A DNA stretch of 47,679 bases from Gracilaria vermiculophylla (GCA_019155205.2 JAHNZQ020000277.1:1532355-1580033), one strand, 5' to 3'. Positions 32,337-42,384 are shown, counted from the stretch's first letter. Notes: generated by a model from the sequence alone, not told the origin. A program made the numbers and translations.

Positions 32337-33412
32337 ATGCAACCGCCCGCCCCCCAGCACCACCACCATCTGCCCTTCTTCCCCCCCCCCTACCCCCCCA
32401 TGCTCCCCCCCTCGCAGCAGTCGCTCCCGCCGCCGCCACCTTACCCCCCCTCCCCCCCCCCCCATCCCCCCCCCCACTTCCTCTTCCCCCCCCCCCACTC
32501 GCAGCCCTACCTGCTGTCCGTGCCGCAGCAGCCGCCTCCCCCCCACCAGCCGCAGCAGCCCCCCCCACCGCACTTCCACCCCCACCTGCCCACGTCGTCG
32601 CCCGCCTCGCTGCAACCCCCCCCTCCCCCTCCGTCGCACGCGCACGTGCAGATGCTGGCCTCGCCCTACATGCGCCCGCACGCGCCGCAGCTGTCGTCCG
32701 TGCCGCGCCCGCCGCACCTGCCGCGCGCGTCGTCGCCCTACCTGCCGCAGCACTCGCTCATCGAGCGCGACACCTTCTACGCCCGCCTGCACGCCTTTCG
32801 CGACTCCATCGGCCAGCCCATCCAGCGCCTGCCCACGCTGGGCTTCAAGGAGCTCGACCTGTGGGTGCTGTACAACGAGGTCACCAAGCGCAACGGCATC
32901 GACGCCGTCATCGCCAACAAGCAGTGGAAGGAGGTGGCCGAGGCGCTGCAGCTGCCCAGCTCGTGCACCGACTCGGGCTTCCGCCTGCGCCTGCACTACA
33001 AAAAGTACCTGCAGCAGTTTGAGCGCAAGTACTTTACGCCCGTGCGAAGCGTCAAGCCGCCGCCGCCGCCGCCGCCGCCGCCGCGCCACGCCGCCGCCGC
33101 GTCGTCGCCGTCACGGAAGCGCGCCGTCGCCGGTGCTGTCACAGCTGCCGGCGGCGGCGGCGCCTGCAGCAAGCCCGCGCCGGCGCACACCAGCACCAAG
33201 CTGCGCGCGCCGCAACCGGCGTCGTCGCCGCGGCCGTCGTCGACGCGCCCGCCCGCGTCCACGGGCTCGGCCGCGTCGGGCGCCACGCGCGTGGGCGACG
33301 ACATTGACAGCGCGTCGGCGCAGAGCGGCAGCTGTTCGCCTGGCGCGCCGCGCGGCGGCGCCACCGCCGCCGCCTCCGCCTCCGCGCCGGCCAAGGGCGC
33401 GACGCGCAAGCG

Positions 33413-33443
<31 letters not shown>

Positions 33444-33956
33444 CCCGCCGTGCGCAAGGCGCGCAAGAAGCGGCGCGCGCCGGACGGCGGGCGCACGGTG
33501 GACTTTTCCGTGCTGGGCAGCTCGTCGCTGCGGCGGTACGCGCGCGCGTTTGACGTGCGCGCGCGCGAGGAGAGCGGCGGCTGCCGCGGCGGCGGCGGCG
33601 GCGTCGATGAAAGCGGCGGCGTTGAAAGCGGCGGCGACGAGGGTGGCGGCGGCGGCGGCGGCGGCGGCGGCAGCGATGACGGCGAAGGCGGCGGCTACGG
33701 CGACGGCGACGACGGCAGCGGCAGCGGCAGCAGCTGTGGCGGCGGCAGCGCAGGAGAGGGGCGAGCCGATGGTGGCGGGGGCGGCGGCGACGGGGCGGAG
33801 GGCGCGGCGCGCGACGGCGGCGGCGGCGGCGACGGCAGGGCGCGGCGGCTGGCCGACTGCGTGGCGCGCCACTTTTCGAGCACGCCGCTGCAGACGGACG
33901 AGACGGAGACGCTGCTGCGCTTCATCCGCGCGGTGCGGCAGCAGCGGCGACCGTGA
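32337..33956 (+). CDS. ARID/BRIGHT DNA-binding protein with a SAP30-like Sin3-binding C-terminus
   Basis: 539 residues, one exon, ATG in GCCATGC just after the C run. Residues 1-135 are Pro/His/Gln-rich. An ARID domain lies at about 141-233: RDTFYARLHAFRDSIGQPIQ, LGFKELDLWVLYNEVTKRNG, KQWKEVAEALQL and LRLHYKKYLQQFERKYF. ARIDs bind DNA in chromatin complexes. A low-complexity Ala/Ser/Arg-rich middle holds a possible nuclear localisation signal (VRKARKKRR). The end resembles the Sin3-binding domain of SAP30: TVDFSVLGSSSLRRYARAFD (about 387-406), then, after an insertion of about 90 Gly/Asp/Glu/Ser residues, RRLADCVARHFSS and DETETLLRFIRAVRQQ (about 502-537). A histone-deacetylase corepressor role is inferred. 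The 5' limit is uncertain because the gap and a suspicious repeat lie upstream. Phosphoserine phosphatase begins 67 bp downstream on the same strand. Confidence 0.83.
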
Positions 33957-33970
33957 GGGGCGCGGCGGAG

Positions 33971-34023
33971 GTAAAAAGCGCGCCGCCGTTTTTCTTTTTT
34001 TCTTTTTTTCGCTGCCACCTTAG
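33971..34023 (+). other. Pyrimidine tract and acceptor-like AG between ARID and SerB genes
   Basis: Starts GTAAAAAG and ends in a T-rich tract (33989-34009) plus CCACCTTAG, directly before the ATG at 34024. It looks like a 53-bp intron, or a lone 3' splice acceptor, in the 67-bp interval between two same-strand genes. The pattern is seen; its use is unproven. Confidence 0.35.
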
Positions 34024-34079
34024 ATGTGTGCTCGTGCGGCGCGGCGCTGCACCTCCCGCCGCCGCGCCGCATCTCCCCC

Positions 34080-34124
<45 letters not shown>

Positions 34125-34186
34125 GCCGTTTGCGCGTCGCCCCCACTTGCGCACGATGGCATTGGCATTGGCGGCGTTCGCGCCAG

Positions 34187-34224
<38 letters not shown>

Positions 34225-35250
34225 CTCCGCGCGGCGGGGGCGCCGACGCCGGCGCCGACGCCGACGCGCGCGGGCGCGGCGGAGCTGACGACGGCGTACC
34301 GGGTGACGGTGGTGGCGCCGCAGCCGCGCGTGGCGCGGCTGCTGCTGGACAGCGACGTGACGCAGCTGGTGCTGCGCAGCGGCGCCGAGAGCTGCCAGTG
34401 GCGCGAGCTGTCGGCGGTGGCGCTGGACACGACGGTGCAGCTGCCGCGCGCGCTGGACGTGCGCGCGCTGCGCGCGGCGCTGTTCCGCGCCGGGCGCGGA
34501 GTGGGCGCCGACGTGGCGGTGCAGCGCGAGCGCGTGGCGGCGGCGCGCAAGCGGCTGGCCGTGTTCGACCTGGACTCGACGCTCATCGAGCAGGAGACGA
34601 TCGACGAGCTGGCGGCCGAGCGCGGCGTGCACGCGCGCGTGCAGCGCATCACGCAGCGCGCCATGAACGGCGAGCTGCCGTTCGGCGCCGCGCTGGCCGA
34701 GCGCGTGGCGCTGCTGCGCGGGCTGCCCGCGGCGCGGCTGCTGGCCGTGCAGCGGCGCGTGCGCTTCACGCCGGGCGCCGCGCGCGCCGTCAAGGCGCTG
34801 CGCGCCATGGGCTGCACCACGGCCGTCGTGTCGGGCGGCTTCCACTTCCTGGCCGACCACGTGCGCGACACCCTCGGGCTGGACTTTGCGTTCGCCAACC
34901 GCCTGGAGCTGGACGCGCGCCAGCGCCTCACCGGCCGCACCGTGGGCGCCGTGGTGGACGCGCACTTCAAGCGCCGCACGCTGCACGCGCTGGCGCGCCG
35001 CCTGCGCCTGCGCCGCGAGCAGGTGCTGGCCGTGGGCGACGGCTCCAACGACCTGCTCATGATGCGCAGCGCGGGGCTGGGCGTCGCCTTCAACGCCAAG
35101 CCGGCCGTGCAGCAGCGCGCGCACGTGCGCGTCAACCAGCGCTCGCTCTCCGACGTGCTCTACCTGCTGGGGCTGTCCGAGCAGCGCATCAGCGCGCTGG
35201 TGCACGCCGCCGACCACCACGCCGCCGACCACCACGACGCCGCGCCCTGA
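34024..35250 (+). CDS. serB: Phosphoserine phosphatase (SerB-type, HAD superfamily)
   Basis: 408 residues from the first ATG, or 364 from the ATG at 34156 (MALALAAFAP). It hydrolyses O-phospho-L-serine to serine, the last step of the phosphorylated serine pathway. HAD motifs are complete: nucleophile motif AVFDLDSTLIEQETIDELAA (about 179-198), motif II VVSGGFHFLADHV, the conserved K region, and GDGSNDLLMMRSAGLGVAF (about 338-356). A SerB-like N-terminal domain (YRVTVVAPQPRVARLLLDS) precedes it, as in bacterial SerB of about 320 residues. The first about 65 residues are Arg/Ser/Ala-rich with Val-Ala repeats (GTCGCC array 34081-34126) and Met-Gly repeats (GGCATG array 34190-34225), and may act as a plastid transit peptide (inference). 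The C-terminus ends in His/Asp/Ala repeats. Confidence 0.92.
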
Positions 35251-36103
35251 CGTTGTGCCGTTGGTAAAGTAGCACCTGCAGCAGCTGCCGTCGCTGACCG
35301 CGCCATCGACACGTCGCGCGCGCGCCGTTGGCTGAGGGCGCAGCGCGCGCGTGGCGTGGCGCGCCTCGCGCAAATCTGCCGCCAGCAATCAAATCTGCAT
35401 CCGCGCCGCCGCGCCCCCTCCTCCTCCTCCCCCTCCCCCCCCCCCTTCCCCCGCGCGCATGCGCGAGAAAAGTATCTTTTTCGCCCCTCCCGCGCCCCTG
35501 TTTGACAACCGTCTCCCTCACTACTCACCACTGGCCGCCGCCAACGCGGCTGCCATCCCCCTCGTCCCAGGCGCTCCCTGCACAATCAGTCAATCACTTT
35601 GCCGCCCCCCTCCGCGCCTTGCGCGCGCTCGCAACCCGTAAAGTAACCGCGCATCTACATGTCTCTACTGCCTCTACTCTACTCACCCAATTCCCAGCCG
35701 GCGCCCCAATCACGCCTTGCAACGCCACAATCTCACACAACAACAGAGGCGCGCAAGCGTACAACCGCACTCACCACACTCGAGCTGCGCCATGCCTCAT
35801 GTTCCAACTGGCGCCCGTGTGCACGCTCGTGCACACGCGCGCTCACTACACCGCTTGCCTTCTTCACTGCGCTTTCGACGGCTTTTTCTCCTTTAAGAAA
35901 AAAGGGCACTACCTTCTCCTACAAGGCGCTCCAACAATTAAAAAGAAAACTGTTCTTGTCAACACGCACTCCGCGCTGTGCTCGCCACAACCCACCCCGC
36001 CCCCTACTTCCGCTCCTCCCCCCTCCTCCCATGCCCCCACCCCCCGACCACCACAACAAAACGCGGCCGCGCGCCTCACGCTCGTTGCGCTCGCGCCCGC
36101 CGT
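35251..36103. other. Intergenic between convergent SerB and aldolase genes
   Basis: Contains copy 2 of the 132-bp repeat at 35287-35418, then a C/T-rich stretch. The remainder has no credible coding region; a T/A-rich patch (about 35880-35960, CTTTAAGAAAAAAGGGC, AATTAAAAAG) may serve 3' end formation. Confidence 0.5.
35287..35418. repeat. 132-bp direct repeat, copy 2
   Basis: Identical to 32113-32244; offset 3174 bp. It begins 36 bases downstream of the SerB stop codon. Confidence 0.9.
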
Positions 36104-37434
36104 CTAGTACTTGTAGCCCTTCTCAAACGTGCCCAACGCGTCCAGCGAAGGCTCCGACCCCTTGGTGTACTTGCCCTGGTTGGCCAGCGAGTTGGCGCGC
36201 GCGCGCGCCAGCAGCGCCTGCTGCGCCGCCCCCACGTTCTCGCTCTTGCCCATCCACGACTTGAGGCACGACTGTTGCAGCGCGCGCCCGTACGAGAAGC
36301 TCAGGCTCCACGGGCCCTTGCGCTCAATCGCGTTCATGGCGCTCAGGTTGATGGACGCCTCCTCCTCCGACATGCCGCCCGACAGGAACATGATGCCGGG
36401 CACGGCCGCCGGCACGCGCCGCTCCAGCGTGCGCACCGTCATCTGCCCAATCTCCTCGGGCGACGTCGTCCCGTTGAAGTCCGACCCCGGCACCACCATG
36501 TTGGGCTTGAGCAGCGACCCCTCCAGCAGCACCCCGTTCGTGTCGCACGCCTTGTACACGGCCGCCAGCACCTCCTCCTGCACCTCTGCCGTTCTGCCAA
36601 TGGCGTGGTCGCCGTCCATCAGGATTTCGGGCTCGATGATCGGCACCAGCCCGGCGTCCTGCACCGTGCGCGCGTAGCGCGCAAGACCCCACGTGTTCTC
36701 CTGCAGCGCCATCTTGGACGGCGTGCACTCGGAGATCTGCAGCACGGCGCGCCACTTGGCAAAGCGCGCGCCCTGCTTGTAGTACGCCGCGGCGCGCTCA
36801 CTCAGCCCGTCCAGCCCGGTGCACCACGTCTCAAACGACGCCGCGTTGCCCAGCGGCGACAGCCCCTTGTCCACCTTGATGCCCGGGATGATGCCAATGT
36901 CCCTCAGGCAGTCCACAAACGGCTTGCCCTCCGCGCTGTTCTGGTACAGCGTTTCCTCGAACAGAATGGCGCCCGAGATGAACTCGCCCAGGCCCTGGCA
37001 GTTGAACAGCAGCCCGCGGTACGCCTGGCGGTTCTGCTCCGTGTTCTCCACCCCAATGGACGCCAGTCTCTTGCCAATGGTCTTGGTGGACTCGTCCACG
37101 GCCAGGATGCCCTTGCCGGGCGACGCGATGGCCGACGCCGTCTTGACCAACTCGTCGGCGTATTGCTCCAGCGACATGCGCGGCTGCACGCGCGCGCCGC
37201 GCGCGACGCGCGACGGCGCGTGCGTGCGGCGGGCGGCAACAAACGACGTGCAGCCCAGCGCACTGCGGTCAAATTGCAAGCGATCCACGCGCATCACAGA
37301 TGGGGGCCACCATGGTTAGACAAGGGTCGCTGCTCGATTCGCGGCGATGGGGGACGGGCGGCGCGCCGAGGGCAGCACACGTACCTTGAAGGGCGCGACA
37401 GCGGCAGAGCGTTGACGAAGGCAGCGGGAGCCAT
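36104..37434 (-). CDS. FBA: Class I fructose-bisphosphate aldolase, plastid-targeted, two exons
   Basis: Exons (minus strand) 37434-37385 and 37262-36104; 402 residues. The 122-bp intron starts GTACGTGT and ends TTTGACCGCAG, and the join recreates a Ser codon. Exon 1 gives [16 protein letters not shown], which continues in exon 2 as [20 protein letters not shown], a transit peptide of about 50 residues without a signal sequence, as in primary plastids. The early Phe is typical of red algae. The mature enzyme starts near [14 protein letters not shown]. Class I features are [18 protein letters not shown], the Schiff-base Lys in [13 protein letters not shown], the IIEPEI block, [11 protein letters not shown] and the C-terminal Tyr (GYKY). 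It catalyses reversible cleavage of fructose-1,6-bisphosphate, or sedoheptulose-1,7-bisphosphate synthesis, in the Calvin cycle. A start inside the intron (near 37297) gives a longer open frame but no presequence logic. Confidence 0.95.
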
Positions 37435-37499
37435 TGCGGGCAGCGGGCGGTCGGGACAGACGGCGGAGGAGGAGAGAGGGGGGAGAGGGGGGGGGGTGC

Positions 37500-37534
<35 letters not shown>

Positions 37535-38366
37535 GCGGGGGGAATGGGGGGCTGTGCAGCGGGCGACGGCGACGGGGCGGGGGATGCGAGCGAGCGGGAG
37601 CGGTGGGGCGTCGAGGTCGAGCGCAGCCCAAATACATGCGGTGCGAGAGCACGGCAGGAGCGCACGCCGACAGCGGCTGCGAGGCGGGCGATGGGTGGAT
37701 CTGTGTGGTGCGCAGCGGTCGACCGTGCGCAGCCAATGGCGGCGAGGCGTGGGTGGCAGCGGCGCGTGACGCAGCGCCACTTGGCGCCCACCGCGCCAAA
37801 CACGGCTGCGCGCGCAGCCGAGATCGCACATGTATGTACAGCGGCACTTTGCGCGCGCTTTTTGGATACGTGTACCAGGTGGCGGTGTCGCGGGCGGTGA
37901 ATTGGTTTTTGAAAACTATAATGGTAATTGAACACAAGCTTGTACCGTACGTTATACACGCTCTCCTGCTCGGGTGTCGTGTTCACCGTCGACCATGCAA
38001 TGGCAGCCAGCCCCCCTCCTGCTCAAGCGGGTTTGAGTTCAACGAGAAAGTAGTGCGGCGGCACACAGAGGCGATCTGCGCCGGCACGTGTGTGTGCTCT
38101 CCAAATATTCAAAGCGTTTATCAAAGGGCGTTGGAGCTATAGAAATGGAGTTGGCACGCGCGCAGCATCGACGACGGCCGCCGCTGCCGACCTGCTCTCG
38201 AAACCACAAGCCACACGCGCTGCGATGGGCGCGCCCAGCGCGCAGTGCCGCCGCCGCGCCTCGGCGCATCTCGCACGCAGTGCGCCAGCCCCTAGCTTGG
38301 CAACAGCTTGAAATGTACATACACTCACAGGACACAACAAAGATAAGAAAAAACCCATTTGGCGCT
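37435..38366. other. Intergenic; aldolase promoter side
   Basis: Upstream region of the aldolase gene and 3' flank of the BAR-like gene. Contains a GA dinucleotide run (37500-37524) followed by poly(G). No gene is seen; the open frames are Arg/Ala-rich composition products. Confidence 0.5.
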
Positions 38367-39278
38367 TCACTTGCCACTTCTCGACAGCGACGGGATGGAC
38401 TTGGCGCGGTTGAAGGCGTCGGCAAAATTGGCGGCCGCAATGGCCAGCGCGCGCTCGTACTGCAGCGCCAGGCTCTTGCTCCACTTGGCCATGTTTTTCG
38501 ACGTGAGCTCGGTCATCACGTCCGACTCGGTGCGCAGCTCCGTGGACGTTCGCACCCACACCGGCTTGGCCGCCTCCGCCAGCGCCTCGTAGTAGCTCCT
38601 CTTCTCCTCGGTGTCCGCCATGTCGGCGTGCCGCTTGTACTTGAGGTACTGCCCCTTTTGGTCCATGTATCGCTTGCGCAGCGGCACGATCTTGCGGCTG
38701 TAGCGCTCCTCGAACGACCGCGTGAGGTCGTTGATGGGCGAGCTGATGGCCACGCTCAGCTTGAGCACCGTGTCGCTGTGCGACGACAGGCTCTTGCCCA
38801 GCGCCTTCTGCGCCTCGCGCGCCTCGATGGGCAGGTGCGCCACCGAGAAGTGCGAGCTGGGCACGTTTTCGTCGGGCGCGCCGCCATGGTCGGACAGCGA
38901 CAGCTCGTGGTCGTCCATCGACGAGCGTGCCTGCTGCGACCCGGGCTGCATGACGTGCACCAGAGTGGCGCCCAGGTTGCGCTCGTTGGTGGCGTGCGCC
39001 ACCAGCGTGTCCTTGTGCTCGTTGGCGGCGGACGCCAGCTCGCGGAGCGCCACGCGAATCTCCTCCAGCGCGTGGATGGAGTTTCCCAGCGGGCGGTCCT
39101 CGTAGTACAGCTCGGGCGACTCGTCCATGACGGTGTGGTGATCCAGGGCGCCGAACATTTTGTTGGACAGCGGCAGCATGGACAGCGAGAAGGGCGACTC
39201 ATGCGCCACACTGTGGTCGTGGTCGGAGCGATCATCCGGGCGTCTGAAGCGATTACCAATAGAACGTAACAGCGCCAT
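38367..39278 (-). CDS. BAR-domain-like coiled-coil protein
   Basis: 303 residues. It begins MALLRSIGNRFRRPDD, with a strong start context (CCGCCCATGG). Residues about 60-300 are almost wholly helical: ALEEIRVALRELASAANEHK, EAREAQKALGKSLSSHSDTV, NDLTRSFEERYSRKIVPLRK, RYMDQKGQYLKYKRHADMA and ALQYERALAIAAANFADAF. The pattern (L..S..I..PI..L...F...Y...I.PLRKRY...K..YLKYK) resembles the BAR/AH superfamily, whose dimers sense or bend membranes. No SH3, PH or Arf-GAP domain follows. A trafficking or endocytic role is inferred; the exact subfamily is not recognised. Divergent from the lipase gene; a 48-nt C run (mRNA sense) lies 42 bases upstream of the ATG. Confidence 0.7.
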   Translation of the reverse strand: MALLRSIGNRFRRPDDRSDHDHSVAHESPFSLSMLPLSNKMFGALDHHTVMDESPELYYEDRPLGNSIHALEEIRVALRELASAANEHKDTLVAHATNERNLGATLVHVMQPGSQQARSSMDDHELSLSDHGGAPDENVPSSHFSVAHLPIEAREAQKALGKSLSSHSDTVLKLSVAISSPINDLTRSFEERYSRKIVPLRKRYMDQKGQYLKYKRHADMADTEEKRSYYEALAEAAKPVWVRTSTELRTESDVMTELTSKNMAKWSKSLALQYERALAIAAANFADAFNRAKSIPSLSRSGK

Positions 39279-39320
39279 GGGCGGCAGCGGCAAGAAGCAC
39301 AGGCACAGAAGCGGGGAAAA

Positions 39321-39369
<49 letters not shown>

Positions 39370-40004
39370 GAGGGTATCCTCGAGCAAGCAACAAGTCGAC
39401 TGAGAGGCGAAAGGCACTCAACAAGGGCTCAGTTGGAAAGGGGGTGCGGCGGCGTCGAAGGGGCGCGCCGCGCCCGCAGATATGTGCGAGCAACGCATGA
39501 CGGCGACGAGCACCGCGACTGCCTCCGCAACGGCTCTCTGAGCGCCCGCTTCGCACCTACGGCGCGCTCCGCGCCGCGCCACGGCACGCCGCACCGCCAT
39601 CGTAACGGCTCGCGTCCACTACGCGCCGCCATTGGCTGGCCCCCCCAACTGCACAGTGTGACGTTGCACTGCGCTGCGCACTGCGTGGCCACGCACGCCG
39701 CATGGCGCGCGTGGCGTATGTGGCACCGTGGTACATAGGGCGGCGCGGCGCATTGTGGTACGTGTCTCACGCGTACCGCGTGACACGCGTGGAGCACGTG
39801 GCGCGCGTGGAGCACGCCTTTGCCAGCAATGTGCGCCGCACAGCGGCGGGAACGAAGCGCCAGTCACCCTGACGGGCGAAGGCGCCAGCGCCCGACGGCA
39901 GCGAAAACGCAGCGCAGCGGTGCGTGCACGCGCCGCGTCCCACACGCACGGCGGCGCGCGCCTCCACTGTCCCACGCCCCGCCGCAGTGGCGCGCCTCTC
40001 CGCC
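39279..40004. promoter_or_regulatory. Shared divergent promoter region, BAR-like gene / class 3 lipase gene
   Basis: 726 bp between divergent ATGs. It holds the poly(G) run at 39321-39368 near the BAR-like start. Around 39660-39815, the tetramer GCGT/ACGC and the string GGCGCGCGTGG-like words recur. No TATA was found. Confidence 0.4.
39321..39368. repeat. Poly(G) tract, 48 nt
   Basis: Pure G run, reading as poly(C) in the leader of the BAR-like gene on the minus strand. Confidence 0.9.
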
Positions 40005-40436
40005 ATGGCGGCCGCGCGCCGCATTGCCGCCCCCGCCCCCATCGCCGCTCTCCCCCCCCGCCCGTTACTCTCCCCGCAACCGCTCCCCGCGCTCTCCGCG
40101 CCGAGCAGCCGCCCCGACCGCGCCCGCCGCGCCCTCCGCGCCCTCCGCGCCCTCCGCCCCCGCCTCGCCGCCCCCCTCGCCACCCCCCTTGCGCGCCGCC
40201 TCCCCGCCATGTCCGCGCTCGTCGGGCTCGGCCCGCTGCTCGACCCGTCCGCGCTCTCCAACATTGCGCGCCAGCTGTGGGCGGCGCGCGACCGCCTCCA
40301 CTTGCGCGTGCGCGGCAACCTGCCCTCCGCCCCCGAGCTGTACTTCGCCTTCCAGGCGCACATGGCCGAGTGCGACCGCCAGCGGCTGCAGCGCGTGCGC
40401 GACCGCCCGCGCCACGTGCAGCCCTTGCCCGCCCTG

Positions 40437-40485
<49 letters not shown>

Positions 40486-41720
40486 CCGCGCCCGCCGACG
40501 CGCCGCCGGACGTGCGCCAGCTCATGCGCTACCTGTCGCTGGCCGACGCCGCGTACGCCAGGACGCTGGAGGCGCAGAGCGCCGTTCTGCAGCAGCTCGG
40601 CGTGGACGAGGCGCTCGAGTGCCGCCTCATGGCCGAGAAGTGGTGCCCCGGCTACTTCATCTGCTTCGACAAGAGCAGCGAGCACCTCGTCCTGTCCATC
40701 CGCGGCTCCAAGGAAATGTCCGACTTCATCACCAACCTCAGCGCCGACGTGGAGCCGTTTCTGGGCGGGTTTGGCCACCAGGGCGTCGTGCGCTCCGCGC
40801 AGCGTCTGTTCCACCAGCTGCTGCCGGTCGTCGTGCAGTACGCGCACATCTTCAAGCCGCGCGCGTTCGTGGTCGTCGGCCACTCGCTGGGCGGCGCCGT
40901 GGCGTCGGCGTTCACCATGCTGCTGCGCCAGACGGCGCACGAGGAGCGGAGCATCAAGAGGCCGCTTCGGCACCCCACGTGCTACGCGTTCGCGCCGCCG
41001 CCGTTCCTGTCGCTTCGGCTTGCAGAGCAGTCTGAAAGCTGCGACATCACGACGGTCGTCACGCACCTGGACCTGGTGCCGCGTCTGTCGGCCGCCTCGG
41101 TGGACCGGCTGCTGCTGCAGCTGTCGCGCTTCGACTGGGGAAGAAACCTCAGCACGTCGGTGGGGCGCGCCGTGGAGTCGGTGGCGTCGTCGTTCATGCG
41201 ACCGGAGAGCGCGCGCGGCATCTCGCAGACGGTGGCCACGACGGGCACGGCGGGCATGGCGATGGTGAGCGCCGGCATCAGGCACCAAGCACGCTCGGCG
41301 CTGGAGGCTCCGCGCGCGCGGCAGCCCAGCTCGCTGTGGAACATGGCGCTGAACGCGACGATCTTTGTGACGTCCATGCTGAACGACAGCCTGGAAAACA
41401 ACCGCCAACGGCGACGGGCGACGGACGGCGGAGACAACTATGCGTTTGCGCGACAGTTCGGCATGAGCGAGCGCGACGTGCACGAGGAGCTGGGCGACGA
41501 GCCGACGGACGTGTTTCTAGCGGGCAGGGTGTGGCACCTGGACCGCGAGTTCTCGGACGCGGCGGAGCGAGGGGAGAACGGCGAGGGGATCGGGGCGAGC
41601 GTGCTGGTGAGAAGGGAGCGCACGTTCTTCCGCGATGTGGAGTTGTCGCAGTGGATGGTGTACGACCACAACCCGCGGACGACGATGGCTGCGCTGCGGG
41701 GGTTGGCGGGGAGGGCATGA
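40005..41720 (+). CDS. Class 3 (alpha/beta-hydrolase) lipase, sn1-diacylglycerol lipase-like
   Basis: 571 residues. The lipase core shows strand-turn LVLSIRGSKEMSDFITNL, the nucleophile elbow VVVGHSLGGAVAS (Ser about 294), TCYAFAPPPFLS, the Asp in VVTHLDLVPRLS (about 355) and the His in MVYDHNPRTTM near residue 553. The Ser-Asp-His triad is therefore complete. The order and spacing, with a long segment between Asp and His, fit DAG-lipase-like class 3 enzymes that release fatty acid from acylglycerols. Unlike animal DAGL there is no four-helix membrane part. The first 68 residues are Arg/Ala/Pro-rich and may be a transit peptide; the ATG at 40209 (MSALVGLGPLL) is an alternative start. Residues 145-162 form a polyproline tract from a CCG array. 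The last exon ends GLAGRA. Confidence 0.87.
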
Positions 41721-42384
41721 GGGGTGAAACGGTGGGCACGTGGAGGGCGAGGGGAGGGGGGGCGGGGGGGAGGGGAGGGGAGGGGAGGGGGTTGGTCGGG
41801 GCAGCGGAGGCGGTAGTGAAGGCGCGTTTTGGGGAAGGGGGGAGGGGGAGCGAAGGATGGGGGCGGGGCGCGCGGGGCGGGCGCGCGGGGCGGGGGCGTG
41901 GGGGGGGGGGGGGGGGCTTGGCAGCGCGCGTGCTGCGCAGCCAACGTGGCACGAGCACACGCGTGCGTGCACTCCACGTGGCGCGTGGCGGCGCAATTCG
42001 CAGCGGTTGGCGTGACGTGTGCGTGACGGCACTGTGATGCGCTTTCGTCGTGGCGCCGCCCGCCTTAATGAACGCCGCGCGCAGCGACGACCCCACCGCT
42101 GGTGACCTCTCCCTCCCCCCCCCCCACCGCCGCCGCCTCCGCAGCCTCCGCCGCCACCGCCGCCACCGCCGCCACCGCCGCCACCGCCAACCACGACGCC
42201 TCTTTCCACCGGCTGCTGCTACTAGTGGGCGCCTTGAGTGCTAGAACGCGGGGGGCCCCACTTGTCATAGCTGCTCTTTTTGCGCCAAGACTGCCGTCCC
42301 CCTTCTCTTGCGACATCGCCGCGGCGCGTGCGCTCCCATCGCTTGCAGCGCGCTTACGTGCGGCGCTTGCCTTCCCCCCCTGCG
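41721..42384. other. Intergenic, GC-rich simple sequence
   Basis: G-rich DNA to about 41920, then a CCGCCA array at 42144-42188. No credible gene; nearby open frames are Arg/His- or Pro-rich composition products. Confidence 0.5.

Noticed and set aside
27895..34023. Giant plus-strand open frame of about 2000 codons through the gap
   Set aside because: It is antisense to FGAM synthase, runs through the N block and continues out of frame over the ARID gene; its residue content follows GC bias.
34026..35388. Other long frames overlapping SerB on both strands (up to 488 codons)
   Set aside because: Shadows of the GC-rich SerB gene; Arg/Ala/Gly-rich with no family pattern.
40065..41483. Minus-strand frame of 472 codons over the lipase gene
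   Set aside because: Antisense shadow; the lipase triad is on the plus strand.
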